64,000 bases of DNA from NCBI RefSeq assembly GCF_011303755.1, contig NZ_CP049885.1, positions 1,036,001-1,100,000 of the forward strand, given 5' to 3'. Numbering within the stretch: the stretch's first letter is position 1; each line of letters opens with the position of its first letter. Of this stretch, positions 52,525-60,702 are shown piece by piece. Both the position numbers and the translations under genes were made by a program. The stretch comes from Acidovorax sp. HDW3. Its GTDB lineage: Bacteria > Pseudomonadota > Gammaproteobacteria > Burkholderiales > Burkholderiaceae_C. The notes under the pieces are model-generated. The model made no database searches and was not told the origin of the DNA. It saw nothing but the letters and a program-made list of their open reading frames with translations.

Positions 52525-54938
52525 GCGCAGTCTTCAACCAGGCAGGGCAGGCAGTCCTTGATGCCTTGCAGGAGGCTGTATGGCTGGTGCAGGCCGATAC
52601 GCTGCAGATCGTTGGTTGCAACCAGGCGGCCTGCACCTTGATGGGGCTTGCTGCCCCAGCCATGGTGGGCCACGGCGTGCAGCAGCTTGCGGCCACGCCG
52701 CAGGACATGATTTTGTGGAGCCCGCAAGGCGAAGATGTGCGCCATGGCCTGCAGTCTTTTACGCATGTGCGCCACAGCGACGGGCGCCTGATTCCGGTGG
52801 AGCAGCGGGTGCAGGTGCTGGCAGGTACGCAGCCAGCGCTGCTGCTGCTTTCCATGCTCAATCGCAGCGAGCAACAGCAGCATGAACAAGAGCTGGAAAC
52901 CCTGCTCGCCGAGCTGCGTGCCACGCTCGATTCGGCAGCCGATGGCATTTTGGTCTGCGCTATTGATGGCCGGCTGCGCGCCTTCAACCAACGCCTGGCG
53001 GCCTTGTGGCAGATACCGCAGGATTTGCTGGTGCAGCGCAACGATACGGCAGTACAAGCGCATATGCAGGCGCAGCTGGTGGATGCAATGCTGTACCAGG
53101 AACGCTTGGACACCATCGTGCGCCACCCGTTGCAAGAAAGTACAGACATCCTCACGCTGCGCAACGGCACTGTGCTCGAATGCCGCAGCGTACCCCAGCT
53201 CAGCCGGGGCCTTCCTGTAGGGCGGGTGTTTTCGTTTCGTGACATCACCCATCAGGCCGAGGTGCAAGCTGGCCTGCGCTTGGCGGCGCGGGTGTTTGAA
53301 TCGAGCCTGGACGCCATTTTCATTGCCGACAGCGAACATCATCTGATGCGCATGAACCCTGGCTGCGAATGCCTGGTGGGCCGGCCGGCGGCGCAGCTTC
53401 TGGGGCAGGCGGCGGCGGGGATGTTCCTGGGCAGCGATATTTCAGGCCTGATGGCGCAGGTGCTCCATGCCTGGGAGAGCGAAGGCTTCTGGGAAGGTGA
53501 GTTGCGCCTGACGCGCTCTGGCTCTGGGGCCTGCACCGTGCACCTGTCCTGGGTTGCGCTGCGCGATGACAGCGGCACGATTGTGCAAAGCATTGGCTTT
53601 ATGCGCGATTTGACGCAGCAGCTGGCGGCGCAAAAGCGCATCGAGGAGCTGGCATACACCGACACCCTGACGGGCCTGCCCAACCGCCTGGTGCTGGCCG
53701 AGCGCGTGCAAGAAGCCATCGCTCGGGCGCAGCAAGGCGGCGCTGGCTTTGCCATTTTGTTCCTGGATCTGGATCGTTTCAAAATCATCAACGACTCGCT
53801 CGGCCACCATTTTGGCGATCGGGTGCTGCAGCTTGTCGCGCAGCGCTTGCAAGCCTGCTTGCGCCAAAGTGACATCCTCTCGCGTTTGGGGGGCGACGAA
53901 TTTGTGGTGTTCCTTGATGGGGGCACGTCCGCCGTGGCTGAAAGCGTGGCGCAGCGCATGATTTCCGACATGCTGCGTCCCTTTGCGCTCGATGGCATGG
54001 GCATGTCGGTGCAATGCAGCATTGGCATGGCCCTGTATCCGCAGGACGGGCAAACGCTCGATGAACTCATCAAGCAGGCTGACACCGCCATGTACGGTGT
54101 CAAGGAACGCGGACGCGGCGCCTACAGCTTCTACCAGCCGAAGATGAATGCCGACCTGCTCTCGCGCATGAAGCTCGAACACGCCATGCGCCAGGCTTTG
54201 CAGCAAGGGCATATGGCGGTGTACTACCAACCCCAGGTGTGCCTGAAAACTGGGCGCATCACGGGCGCCGAGGCCTTGCTGCGCTGGCAAGACCCGGAGT
54301 TTGGCAGCGTCTCACCCGGGGTTTTCATTCCGCTGGCGGAGGAGTCGGGCTACATCGTCACCTTGGGCGCCTGGGCGCTGGAGCAGGCGGTGTGTGAGGC
54401 CGTACGTTGGCAGGAGGCGGGCTATTCGCTGTGCCTGTCGGTCAACGTCTCGGCGCTGGAGTTTCGCCAGCCCGATTTTGTCGAGCGCCTGATGCGGGTG
54501 CTGCAAACCCACGGTCTGCCCGCACAGCGGCTGGAGCTGGAAATTACAGAAACCATCTTGCTGCAAGACGCACAGGAAATGGCGCAGCGCCTGCATACGC
54601 TGGCCGAGCATGGCGTGGCGCTGGCACTCGATGATTTCGGTACGGGCTATTCGAGCCTGGCGTACCTGAAAAAACTGCCGATCGACAAACTCAAAATCGA
54701 CCAGTCCTTTGTGCGCGGCCTGCCCGATGATGAGGAGGACAGTGCCATCGTCAGTGCCATCCTGAGCATGGGCCAGGCCCTGGGCATTGAGGTGACGGCC
54801 GAAGGCGTGGAAACCCCGGCACAGCACGCTGTTTTGGCGCAGCTGCAGTGCCAACAGTACCAAGGCTACCTGTGTGCCCCGGCTTTGCCGGCATCGGAGT
54901 TTGTGGCGTTGCTGCAGCGCCAGCAGGTGGCGTTGTAG
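52512..54938 (+). CDS. PAS-GGDEF-EAL protein (dual c-di-GMP enzyme)
   Basis: An 808-residue cytoplasmic protein with no membrane segment. It has three PAS-like regions (about 10-110, 140-245, 260-370). A GGDEF domain follows with LGGDEFV and an upstream RQSD inhibitory site. The EAL domain has all the catalytic elements seen in active phosphodiesterases: AEALLRW, NVSALEF, ELEITETILLQ, LDDFGTGYSSLAYL, KIDQSFV and TAEGVET. Both domains look active. The ATG lies inside the end of the HD-GYP gene, so the two are coupled. The signal sensed by the PAS domains is unknown; nearness to fnr and hemN suggests oxygen or redox state. Confidence 0.93.
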   Translation: MGHLSAVFNQAGQAVLDALQEAVWLVQADTLQIVGCNQAACTLMGLAAPAMVGHGVQQLAATPQDMILWSPQGEDVRHGLQSFTHVRHSDGRLIPVEQRVQVLAGTQPALLLLSMLNRSEQQQHEQELETLLAELRATLDSAADGILVCAIDGRLRAFNQRLAALWQIPQDLLVQRNDTAVQAHMQAQLVDAMLYQERLDTIVRHPLQESTDILTLRNGTVLECRSVPQLSRGLPVGRVFSFRDITHQAEVQAGLRLAARVFESSLDAIFIADSEHHLMRMNPGCECLVGRPAAQLLGQAAAGMFLGSDISGLMAQVLHAWESEGFWEGELRLTRSGSGACTVHLSWVALRDDSGTIVQSIGFMRDLTQQLAAQKRIEELAYTDTLTGLPNRLVLAERVQEAIARAQQGGAGFAILFLDLDRFKIINDSLGHHFGDRVLQLVAQRLQACLRQSDILSRLGGDEFVVFLDGGTSAVAESVAQRMISDMLRPFALDGMGMSVQCSIGMALYPQDGQTLDELIKQADTAMYGVKERGRGAYSFYQPKMNADLLSRMKLEHAMRQALQQGHMAVYYQPQVCLKTGRITGAEALLRWQDPEFGSVSPGVFIPLAEESGYIVTLGAWALEQAVCEAVRWQEAGYSLCLSVNVSALEFRQPDFVERLMRVLQTHGLPAQRLELEITETILLQDAQEMAQRLHTLAEHGVALALDDFGTGYSSLAYLKKLPIDKLKIDQSFVRGLPDDEEDSAIVSAILSMGQALGIEVTAEGVETPAQHAVLAQLQCQQYQGYLCAPALPASEFVALLQRQQVAL

Positions 54939-54943
54939 GGTGC

Positions 54944-55756
54944 TTAAGCGTTCACGCCTTTGTACAGCATGTAAAGCGCCAGCCCCAGCAGCAGGCAGGC
55001 AAATACGCGCTTGAGTTGTTGTACCGGCAGGGCGTGGGCCGCGCGGGCGCCCAGGGGGGCGGTGAATACGCTGCACACCGCCACGGCAGCCACGCCCGGC
55101 AGCCAGACGTAGCCCAGCGCCCCCGCCGGCAGCCCCGGCACCGACTGCCCGCCGAGGACGAAGCCAGTGATGTTGGCCAGCGCAATCGGAAAACCCAGGG
55201 CGGCGCTGGTGGCTACGGCGTTGTGGATGGGCACGTTGCACCAGGTCATGAAGGGCACGCTGATGAAGCCGCCGCCCGCACCCACCAGGCCCGAGACGAA
55301 GCCGATGGCACCGCCCGCAGCTGCCTGGCCGGCCGTGCCCGGCAGCTGCCGCGTGGCCTTGGGTTTGCTGCCCTTGAACATCTGCAGCGCCGAATAACCG
55401 ACGAACACGCCGAAGAAAAGCGCCAGGAAACGCCCTTTGAGCAGGGCAAACACGCCCAGGCTGGCGCACATGCCGCCCAGCACAATGCCCGGCGCCAGGC
55501 GCAGCACCAAGTCCCAGCGCACTGCGCCCCGGCGGTGGTGTGCGCGTACGCTCGATACCGAGGTGAACAAGATCGTGCCCATGGAGGTGGCGATCGCCAT
55601 CTTCACCGCCAGATCGGGTGGCACCATTTGCTGGCCGAGGAAGTAGGTGAAGAACGGCACCAGCAACATGCCGCCGCCAATGCCCAGCAGGCCCGCCAAA
55701 AAACCGGAACACAGGCCTAGCGCCGAGAGTTGCGCGAGTATCAGGGGATCGTACAT
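54944..55756 (-). CDS. TSUP (TauE/SafE) family membrane permease
   Basis: A 270-residue transporter with about eight membrane helices and the duplicated TSUP signature: GFLAGLLGIGGGMLLVPF near residue 18 and GFVSGLVGAGGGFISVPFM near 155. Members export sulfite, sulfoacetate and similar organosulphur anions; the substrate here is unknown. It is convergent with the GGDEF-EAL gene (5 bases apart) and lies just downstream of 6S RNA on the same strand. Confidence 0.88.
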   Translation of the reverse strand: MYDPLILAQLSALGLCSGFLAGLLGIGGGMLLVPFFTYFLGQQMVPPDLAVKMAIATSMGTILFTSVSSVRAHHRRGAVRWDLVLRLAPGIVLGGMCASLGVFALLKGRFLALFFGVFVGYSALQMFKGSKPKATRQLPGTAGQAAAGGAIGFVSGLVGAGGGFISVPFMTWCNVPIHNAVATSAALGFPIALANITGFVLGGQSVPGLPAGALGYVWLPGVAAVAVCSVFTAPLGARAAHALPVQQLKRVFACLLLGLALYMLYKGVNA

Positions 55757-55804
55757 GGGGGCGGGTTGCGGGCCGCAGCCAGGGGCTGGGCGCGGGGAAA
55801 AGAG

Positions 55805-55978
55805 GTGTCCGTGAATGCCACCGGGCCGTCATCCTGAACCGGGGGTTCAGGGGGGCAAGGGCAGCCAGGCGTTGGGTTCATCTGACGCGAGACGATCACG
55901 CTCACCAGGCAATGTACCAAGCCCGTGCTCAGAGAGCATTGGTTCAAGGCAATATAAAGCCCGGCAGCACCACGGACA
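55805..55978 (-). ncRNA. ssrS: 6S RNA
   Basis: Regulatory RNA that binds the sigma-70 polymerase holoenzyme. The minus strand between zapA and the TSUP gene folds as 6S. The 5' GTCCGTGGTGCTGCCGGGC pairs with the 3' GCCCGGTGGCATTCACGGAC as a long closing stem. A conserved 3' arm, CCTGAACCCCCGGTTCAGG, matches the CCTTGAACC-GGTTCAAGG hairpin of E. coli 6S. The open central bubble lies between. TACAAT at 55984-55989 fits a -10 placing the start at about 55977. The position after zapA is the classical 6S locus. The ends are good to a few bases. The 250-base gap has no gene. Confidence 0.85.
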
Positions 55979-55983
55979 GCGCC

Positions 55984-55989
55984 ATTGTA
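55984..55989 (-). promoter_or_regulatory. -10 of 6S RNA
   Basis: TACAAT on the minus strand, spaced seven bases from the predicted first base of the closing stem. Confidence 0.6.
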
Positions 55990-56007
55990 TGCCCGTGGCC
56001 CCTAGGG

Positions 56008-56349
56008 TCAGAACAATTGCCCGCTGCTGCCCAGGGCCTCATCAAGGCGCAGGGCCAGGGCGCGGGCGAATGCCAGGTCGTCGCCCTGTATGTCGGTGTC
56101 TTCCATGGTTGCGGGGGTAGGGGTGGCAGCGGCTGCGGGTGGCTGCTGTGCGCGGTCCACCACTTCAAAGGCGAGGTTCAATGCTGCCAGCACGGCGATG
56201 CGTTCGCGTGCACGCACCTTGCCGGCGTCGCGGATGCGCGTCATGGCGGTATCGACGCGCTCGACGGCTTCGAGCAAGCGTGACTCCTGGCCTTCAGGGC
56301 AGGACAGCAGATAGCTCTGCTGCATGATGTGAACCTCTAGCTGCTTCAT
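56008..56349 (-). CDS. zapA: Cell division protein ZapA
   Basis: Cross-links FtsZ filaments at the Z-ring. It has 113 residues. The ZapA pattern is clear: MKQLEVHIMQQSYLLSCPEG, ESRLLEAVERVDTAMTRIRD, and RERIAVLAALNLAFEVVD, followed by a Pro/Ala-rich linker and an extra C-terminal helix DDLAFARALALRLDEALG. The ATG overlaps the stop of the small coiled-coil gene (ATGA). 6S RNA follows on the same strand. Confidence 0.92.
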   Translation of the reverse strand: MKQLEVHIMQQSYLLSCPEGQESRLLEAVERVDTAMTRIRDAGKVRARERIAVLAALNLAFEVVDRAQQPPAAAATPTPATMEDTDIQGDDLAFARALALRLDEALGSSGQLF

Positions 56350-56567
56350 TCCGATTCCTGGTGCGGGGTGTTTTCGGGTAGGCGTTCGAGCAGGGCATCG
56401 ACCCGCGCGCGGGCCGCACTCAGGCGTGATTTGAGTGAATCGCGCTCCTGGGTCAGTGCTGCCACCTGCTCGCTCAAAAGGGCGTTGGTGCGGGTGAGCT
56501 CGGCGTGGCGCAGCAGCAGGCGCTCGACACGCTCGGCGATCAATTCGAGGGGGGACGGGGAGGCCAT
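56346..56567 (-). CDS. Small coiled-coil protein (ZapB/TIGR02449-like)
   Basis: A 73-residue protein, almost all one long coiled coil (LIAERVERLLLRHAELTRTN then LLSEQVAALTQERDSLKSRL). It is too divergent to name firmly; a short coiled-coil gene is regularly found upstream of zapA and resembles ZapB or TIGR02449. Translational coupling to zapA suggests a role in division. An ACAATC -10 element ends 9 bases before the ATG, with no Shine-Dalgarno. Confidence 0.7.
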   Translation of the reverse strand: MASPSPLELIAERVERLLLRHAELTRTNALLSEQVAALTQERDSLKSRLSAARARVDALLERLPENTPHQESE

Positions 56568-56576
56568 AGAGCCTGC

Positions 56577-56582
56577 GATTGT
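56577..56582 (-). promoter_or_regulatory. -10 element next to the coiled-coil gene start
   Basis: TACAATC on the minus strand, 9 bases before the ATG at 56567. It would drive the coiled-coil gene and zapA as a near-leaderless mRNA. Confidence 0.5.
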
Positions 56583-56619
56583 AGGGCGGACGCCGGAAAT
56601 TGCACCTAAAATCACCCCT

Positions 56620-56850
56620 TTGTTGGTGCTCGCGGTCGTGGTTCGCACGGCTGCAGTTCAACGGGAAGCAGGAAGGGGCCTTCAACGTGAAGACCACCCC
56701 CAGCCTGCGCTGCCCCCGCAACGGTCAGCGAAAGAGCCGCCCTACGGTTCCCCCTGCATTCACAAGCCACTGGACGCCTTGAACAAACGTCTGGGAAGGC
56801 GATGCAGGGCGTTTTCGCCAGCCCGGATACCGGCCAACACAGGACGCTGC
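56620..56850 (+). promoter_or_regulatory. Cobalamin riboswitch
   Basis: Adenosylcobalamin-binding RNA that represses B12 import genes. The conserved blocks are in order: TTGGTGCT at the 5' side, AACGGGAAGCAGG, then GCCTGCGCTGCCCCCGCAACGGT (the B12 box region), GCCACTGGACG, GGGAAGGCG and the closing GCCCGGATACCGGCC. The 370 bases between the divergent coiled-coil gene and btuB hold only this element and about 90 bases of expression platform. It controls the following B12 operon. Confidence 0.93.
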
Positions 56851-56937
56851 ACCCGCCCGCTCAGGGCTGGTGCAGCGATATCACCCAATGCTGGCGGGGA
56901 TGCTGGCGCGGGATGTTTTTGCATTTTGAAAAAACCC

Positions 56938-58794
56938 ATGATGAATTTCGACCTTGGTGCGCGCCTGCCGCTGCGCGTTTGTGCACTCGCTCTGGCCGCT
57001 GCTGCGGCCTGCTCCGCGCAGGCCCACAATCACAATACGGCACCGACCCTGCCTGAAACCGTGGTCGCTGCCACGCGTACGGCCCAGCCATTGACCGACG
57101 TGGTGGCCGATGTCTCCATCGTCGATCGCGACACCATTGAGCGCAGCGGCGCCACCGGTTTGGGTGATGTGCTGGCGCGTTTGCCGGGGATTGAAATGGG
57201 GCGTTCTGGGGGGCAGGGCGGCACCACCAGTCTGTTCGTGCGCGGTGCCGAAACGCGCTTTACGGCGGTTTACATCGACGGTGTGCGCGTGGATTCGCAG
57301 GCCGGCTCTGGCGGTACTTCCTGGGAGGCCATTCCTCTGGAGCAAATCGAGCGTATCGAAGTGCTGCGCGGCCCGGCTGCGGCGGTTTATGGCTCGGATG
57401 CCATCGCTGGCGTGATCCAGATTTTCACGAAAAAAGGCGAGCAAGGCGTTGCGCCCTACGTCGGCGTGGGCGCCGGCAGCTACGGCACCTACCGTGCCCA
57501 GGCGGGCGTCAGCGGTGCCAGCGGCGCGGTGGACTACGCACTGGGCCTGGCGCGCGAGAGCAGCAAGGGCTTTAATGCCAAGAAAGACGGTAACCCCGAC
57601 CGTGACGACTACCATGCCACCAGCGCCAGCGGCCGCCTGGGCTGGCAGCTGAATAAAGCCCATCGCCTGGAAGGCAACTTCCTCTACAACGATACCGACA
57701 GCGGTTATGACGTGAGCAAAACCGCCGATGACCGCAGCCTGCGTCGTTTGCAAACCTTGGGTCTGAACTGGCAGTCGCAGTGGAGCAACGCATACAGCAC
57801 GCGGTTGGCTGTGACCGATTCCCGCGATCGCTACGAGACCCTGCCATCGCCTTACCGCACCGATACCCAGTCGCGCAACTATCTGTTTTTTAACGAGTTG
57901 CGCCTGGGCGTGCACCAGCTGACGGCGGCGCTCGAGCGGCGCGAGGATGAGCTGACCAACATGGGCCTGGACAGCAGCCCGCGCAAGCGTGCGCAAAACG
58001 CACTCGCCCTGGGCTACGGCCTGCGCCAGGGCGCGCACACGCTGCAGCTCAACGCCCGCCACGACCAGGACAGCGAGTTTGGCGGCAAAACCACTGGCAG
58101 CGCGGCCTACGCCTACGAGTTCGTCAAAAACTGGCGTGCCACTGCATCGGCTGGTACGGCCTTCAAGGCCCCCACGTTGTACCAGCGCTTTAGCCTGTAT
58201 GGCGACGACAGCCTGCGCCCCGAAACCAGCCGCAACGTTGAGCTTGGCCTGAAATGGGCCGAAGGTGCGAGCCAGTTCTCGGCCACGCTGTACCGCAACA
58301 ACGTCAGCAACCTGATCGACTGGCAAGGCAACATCGGCAGCTGCACCGGTAATTCCGGCCCCTGGGGCGGCTGCTACGCCAACGTCGGCAAGGCACGCTA
58401 CCAGGGCCTGACCCTGGCTGGCGCCTACCGCCTGGGCAGCGTCAACCTGCGCGGCTCGCTGGACCTGCAAAACCCGCAGAACCTCGACACCGGCAAGCAG
58501 CTCGGCCGCCGCGCCAAGCAGCATGGCGTGCTTGGCGCCGACACTTTGGTCGCGGGCTGGACGCTCGGCGCCGAAGCCCAGGCCTCGGGCCGCCGCTACG
58601 ACACCAACGCCAACACCACCGAACTCGGCGGCTACACCCTGCTCAACCTCTACGCCAGCACCCGCCTGGCGCGCGACTACCAAGTCGTCGTGCGCCTGGA
58701 CAACCTGGCGGACAAGGACTACGCCCTGGCGCGCAACTACGCCACGGCGGGGCGCAGCTTCTTCGTCGGCCTGAAGTGGGCCCCGGCCCGTTGA
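56938..58794 (+). CDS. btuB: TonB-dependent vitamin B12 receptor
   Basis: Outer-membrane receptor importing cobalamin with TonB energy. It has 618 residues. After a signal peptide (to about residue 30, ACSAQA), a TonB box-like LPETVVAATR is followed by the plug domain (GLGDVLARLPGIEMGRSGGQ, RIEVLRGPAAAVYGSDAIAG) and the barrel. The last residues FFVGLKWAPAR end near an aromatic as usual, though not strictly. Two consecutive ATG codons form the start. It lies 90 bases after the riboswitch and begins the B12 operon. Confidence 0.93.
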   Translation: MMNFDLGARLPLRVCALALAAAAACSAQAHNHNTAPTLPETVVAATRTAQPLTDVVADVSIVDRDTIERSGATGLGDVLARLPGIEMGRSGGQGGTTSLFVRGAETRFTAVYIDGVRVDSQAGSGGTSWEAIPLEQIERIEVLRGPAAAVYGSDAIAGVIQIFTKKGEQGVAPYVGVGAGSYGTYRAQAGVSGASGAVDYALGLARESSKGFNAKKDGNPDRDDYHATSASGRLGWQLNKAHRLEGNFLYNDTDSGYDVSKTADDRSLRRLQTLGLNWQSQWSNAYSTRLAVTDSRDRYETLPSPYRTDTQSRNYLFFNELRLGVHQLTAALERREDELTNMGLDSSPRKRAQNALALGYGLRQGAHTLQLNARHDQDSEFGGKTTGSAAYAYEFVKNWRATASAGTAFKAPTLYQRFSLYGDDSLRPETSRNVELGLKWAEGASQFSATLYRNNVSNLIDWQGNIGSCTGNSGPWGGCYANVGKARYQGLTLAGAYRLGSVNLRGSLDLQNPQNLDTGKQLGRRAKQHGVLGADTLVAGWTLGAEAQASGRRYDTNANTTELGGYTLLNLYASTRLARDYQVVVRLDNLADKDYALARNYATAGRSFFVGLKWAPAR

Positions 58795-58804
58795 TAGTTC
58801 TGCC

Positions 58805-60127
58805 ATGAACGCGCCCGCCCGCTGCCCCGCCCTGGTGCTCTCCGCCCTTGCTTCCGGCCAGGGCAAGACCACCGTGACCGCCGCCCTGGCGCGGCTGCAC
58901 GCGCGCCAGGGCCGGCGCGTGCGCGTCTTCAAGTGCGGGCCCGACTACCTCGACCCGTACTGGCACCAGCTTGCCAGCGGCGCGCCGGTGGAGCAGCTCG
59001 ACCTGTGGATGACCGGCCCCGAGGACTGCGCCGCGCGCCTGCACGCGGCGGCGTGCGCGGCCGATCTGGTCCTGGTCGAAGGCGTGATGGGCCTGTTCGA
59101 CGGCGCCGACAGCGTGGCCGACCTGGCGCAGCGCTTTGGCATTCCGGTGCTGGCCGTGGTCGATGCCCGCGCCATGGGCGGCACGCTGGGCGCCGTGGCC
59201 CACGGCCTCAAAACCTTCCGCCCCGGCCTGCCCTGGGCCGGGGTGCTGGCCAACGGCGTCGCCGGTGCGCGCCATGCGCAGCTGCTGCAAGAGGGCTTGC
59301 CAGACGCGGCCGACTGGCTCGGCGCCCTGCCGCGCCTGGCGGGCGCCGGCGGCGGCCCGCTGCTGCCCGAGCGCCACCTAGGCCTGGTGGCCGCGCACGA
59401 GCTGCCCGACGCCCTGGCGCGCCTCGATGCCGCCGCCGACGCCCTGGCCGCCACGCCGCTGGGGCAGATGGACGCGGTGGCGCTGCAGCGCTTTGCCGTG
59501 GACTTTGCCCCACAGCCGCAGGCCGCCGTGGCGCCGCTGCTGGCCGGGCGCACCGTGGCCGTGGCGCGCGATGCGGCCTTCACCTTCATCTACCCGGCCA
59601 ATGTGCGCACCCTGGAGCAGCTGGGCGCGCGCGTGGTGTTTTTCTCGCCGCTGGCCGGTGAGGATCTGCCGCCGTGCGATGCCCTCTGGCTGCCCGGTGG
59701 CTACCCCGAGCTGCACGCCGAGCCCCTGGCGACCCATGCGCGCCTGCAGCAGGACTTGCGCGCCCATGTGGCGGCGGGCAAGCCGGTGTGGGCCGAATGC
59801 GGCGGCATGATGGCGCTGGCCGAGGCCATCGACCTGCCCGATGGCCGCACGCTGCCCCTGTGGGGCCTGCTGCCCGGGCGCGTGACGCAGCAGCAGCGCC
59901 TGGCCGGCCTGGGGCCGCAAGAGCTGGCGCTGCCTGCGGGCGTGCTGCGCGGCCACACCTTTCATTATTCGGTGTTCGACAGCCCCGCGCCCATTGCCTG
60001 CCACGCCCACCGGGCGCACGATGGTGCGGCAGGCGAAGCCGTTTACCGCCAGGGCAGCATCCGGGCGAGTTACTTTCATGCCTGGTTTGCCTCCAGCCCG
60101 GCGGCCACTGCGGAATTGTTCACATGA
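58805..60127 (+). CDS. cobB: Cobyrinate a,c-diamide synthase
   Basis: ATP- and glutamine-dependent amidase of corrin synthesis (CobB/CbiA). It has 440 residues. The N-terminal P-loop SALASGQGKTTVTAALARL and DTGP-like CGPDYLDPYWH are followed by the class I-like amidotransferase domain with the nucleophile region AECGGMMALAEA (about 332) and a C-terminal GHTFHYSVFDS. It starts 10 bases after btuB and overlaps cobU (ATGA). Its presence shows that the cell modifies the corrin ring, not only imports it. Confidence 0.94.
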   Translation: MNAPARCPALVLSALASGQGKTTVTAALARLHARQGRRVRVFKCGPDYLDPYWHQLASGAPVEQLDLWMTGPEDCAARLHAAACAADLVLVEGVMGLFDGADSVADLAQRFGIPVLAVVDARAMGGTLGAVAHGLKTFRPGLPWAGVLANGVAGARHAQLLQEGLPDAADWLGALPRLAGAGGGPLLPERHLGLVAAHELPDALARLDAAADALAATPLGQMDAVALQRFAVDFAPQPQAAVAPLLAGRTVAVARDAAFTFIYPANVRTLEQLGARVVFFSPLAGEDLPPCDALWLPGGYPELHAEPLATHARLQQDLRAHVAAGKPVWAECGGMMALAEAIDLPDGRTLPLWGLLPGRVTQQQRLAGLGPQELALPAGVLRGHTFHYSVFDSPAPIACHAHRAHDGAAGEAVYRQGSIRASYFHAWFASSPAATAELFT

Positions 60128-60702
60128 GCACCATCGCCACCAGCGAACTGATTTTGGGTGGCCAGAAAAGTGGCAAGTCGCGCCGCGCCGAGCTGCTGGC
60201 GCGCCAGTGGCTGGCGCAGTCGCCCACGCACCGCGCCGTGCTCATTGCCACCGGCCAGCCCTGGGATGAGGAGATGCGCCAGCGCATCGAGCGCCACCAG
60301 CGCGAGCGCGCCGAGCGCGTGCCCGGCCTGCTCACTGTGGAAGAGCCTTACGCCCTGGCCCCAACCCTGGCGCGCGTGAGCAGCCCGCAGGTGCTGGTGG
60401 TGATCGACTGCCTCACCTTGTGGCTGACCAACCTGCTGATGCCGGGTGAAGAATCAGAGCCAAATCGGCCTCTAACGCTTGGCTGGCAAGCGCAAGCAGC
60501 TACTCTTTTAATAGCAATCGAGCAGGCCAGCGGGCCCGTGGTGCTGGTGGGCAACGAGATCGGCCTGGGCGTGATCCCGCTCGGGCGCGAGGTGCGCGCC
60601 TTCGTCGATGCCCTGGGCCAGCTCAACCAGCAGGTGGCGCACACTTGCGCGCGCGTCACCCTGATGGTGGCGGGCCAGCCCCTGACCGTAAAGCAATCAT
60701 GA
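60124..60702 (+). CDS. cobU: Adenosylcobinamide kinase/guanylyltransferase
   Basis: Activates adenosylcobinamide by phosphorylation and guanylylation for nucleotide-loop assembly (CobU/CobP). It has 192 residues, about 10-15 more than usual. The P-loop ELILGGQKSGKSRRAE, VLIATGQPWDEEM, RIERHQRERA and VIDCLTLWLTNLL are intact, as is VGNEIGLGVIPLGREVRAFVD. The extra length lies at about 112-130 and is exactly AGCTAT repeat copy 10 read in frame (PNRPLTLGWQAQAATLL). The ATG overlaps the cobB stop; the stop overlaps btuF. Confidence 0.93.
   Translation: MSTIATSELILGGQKSGKSRRAELLARQWLAQSPTHRAVLIATGQPWDEEMRQRIERHQRERAERVPGLLTVEEPYALAPTLARVSSPQVLVVIDCLTLWLTNLLMPGEESEPNRPLTLGWQAQAATLLIAIEQASGPVVLVGNEIGLGVIPLGREVRAFVDALGQLNQQVAHTCARVTLMVAGQPLTVKQS
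60457..60515. repeat. AGCTAT-core palindromic repeat, copy 10 (inside cobU)
   Basis: GAGCCAAATCGGCCTCTAACG, loop, GGCAAGCGCAAGCAGCTA, then CTCTTTTAATAG. It is in frame between the CLTLWLTNLL and VGNEIGLG motifs, in a surface position by homology. Confidence 0.75.
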
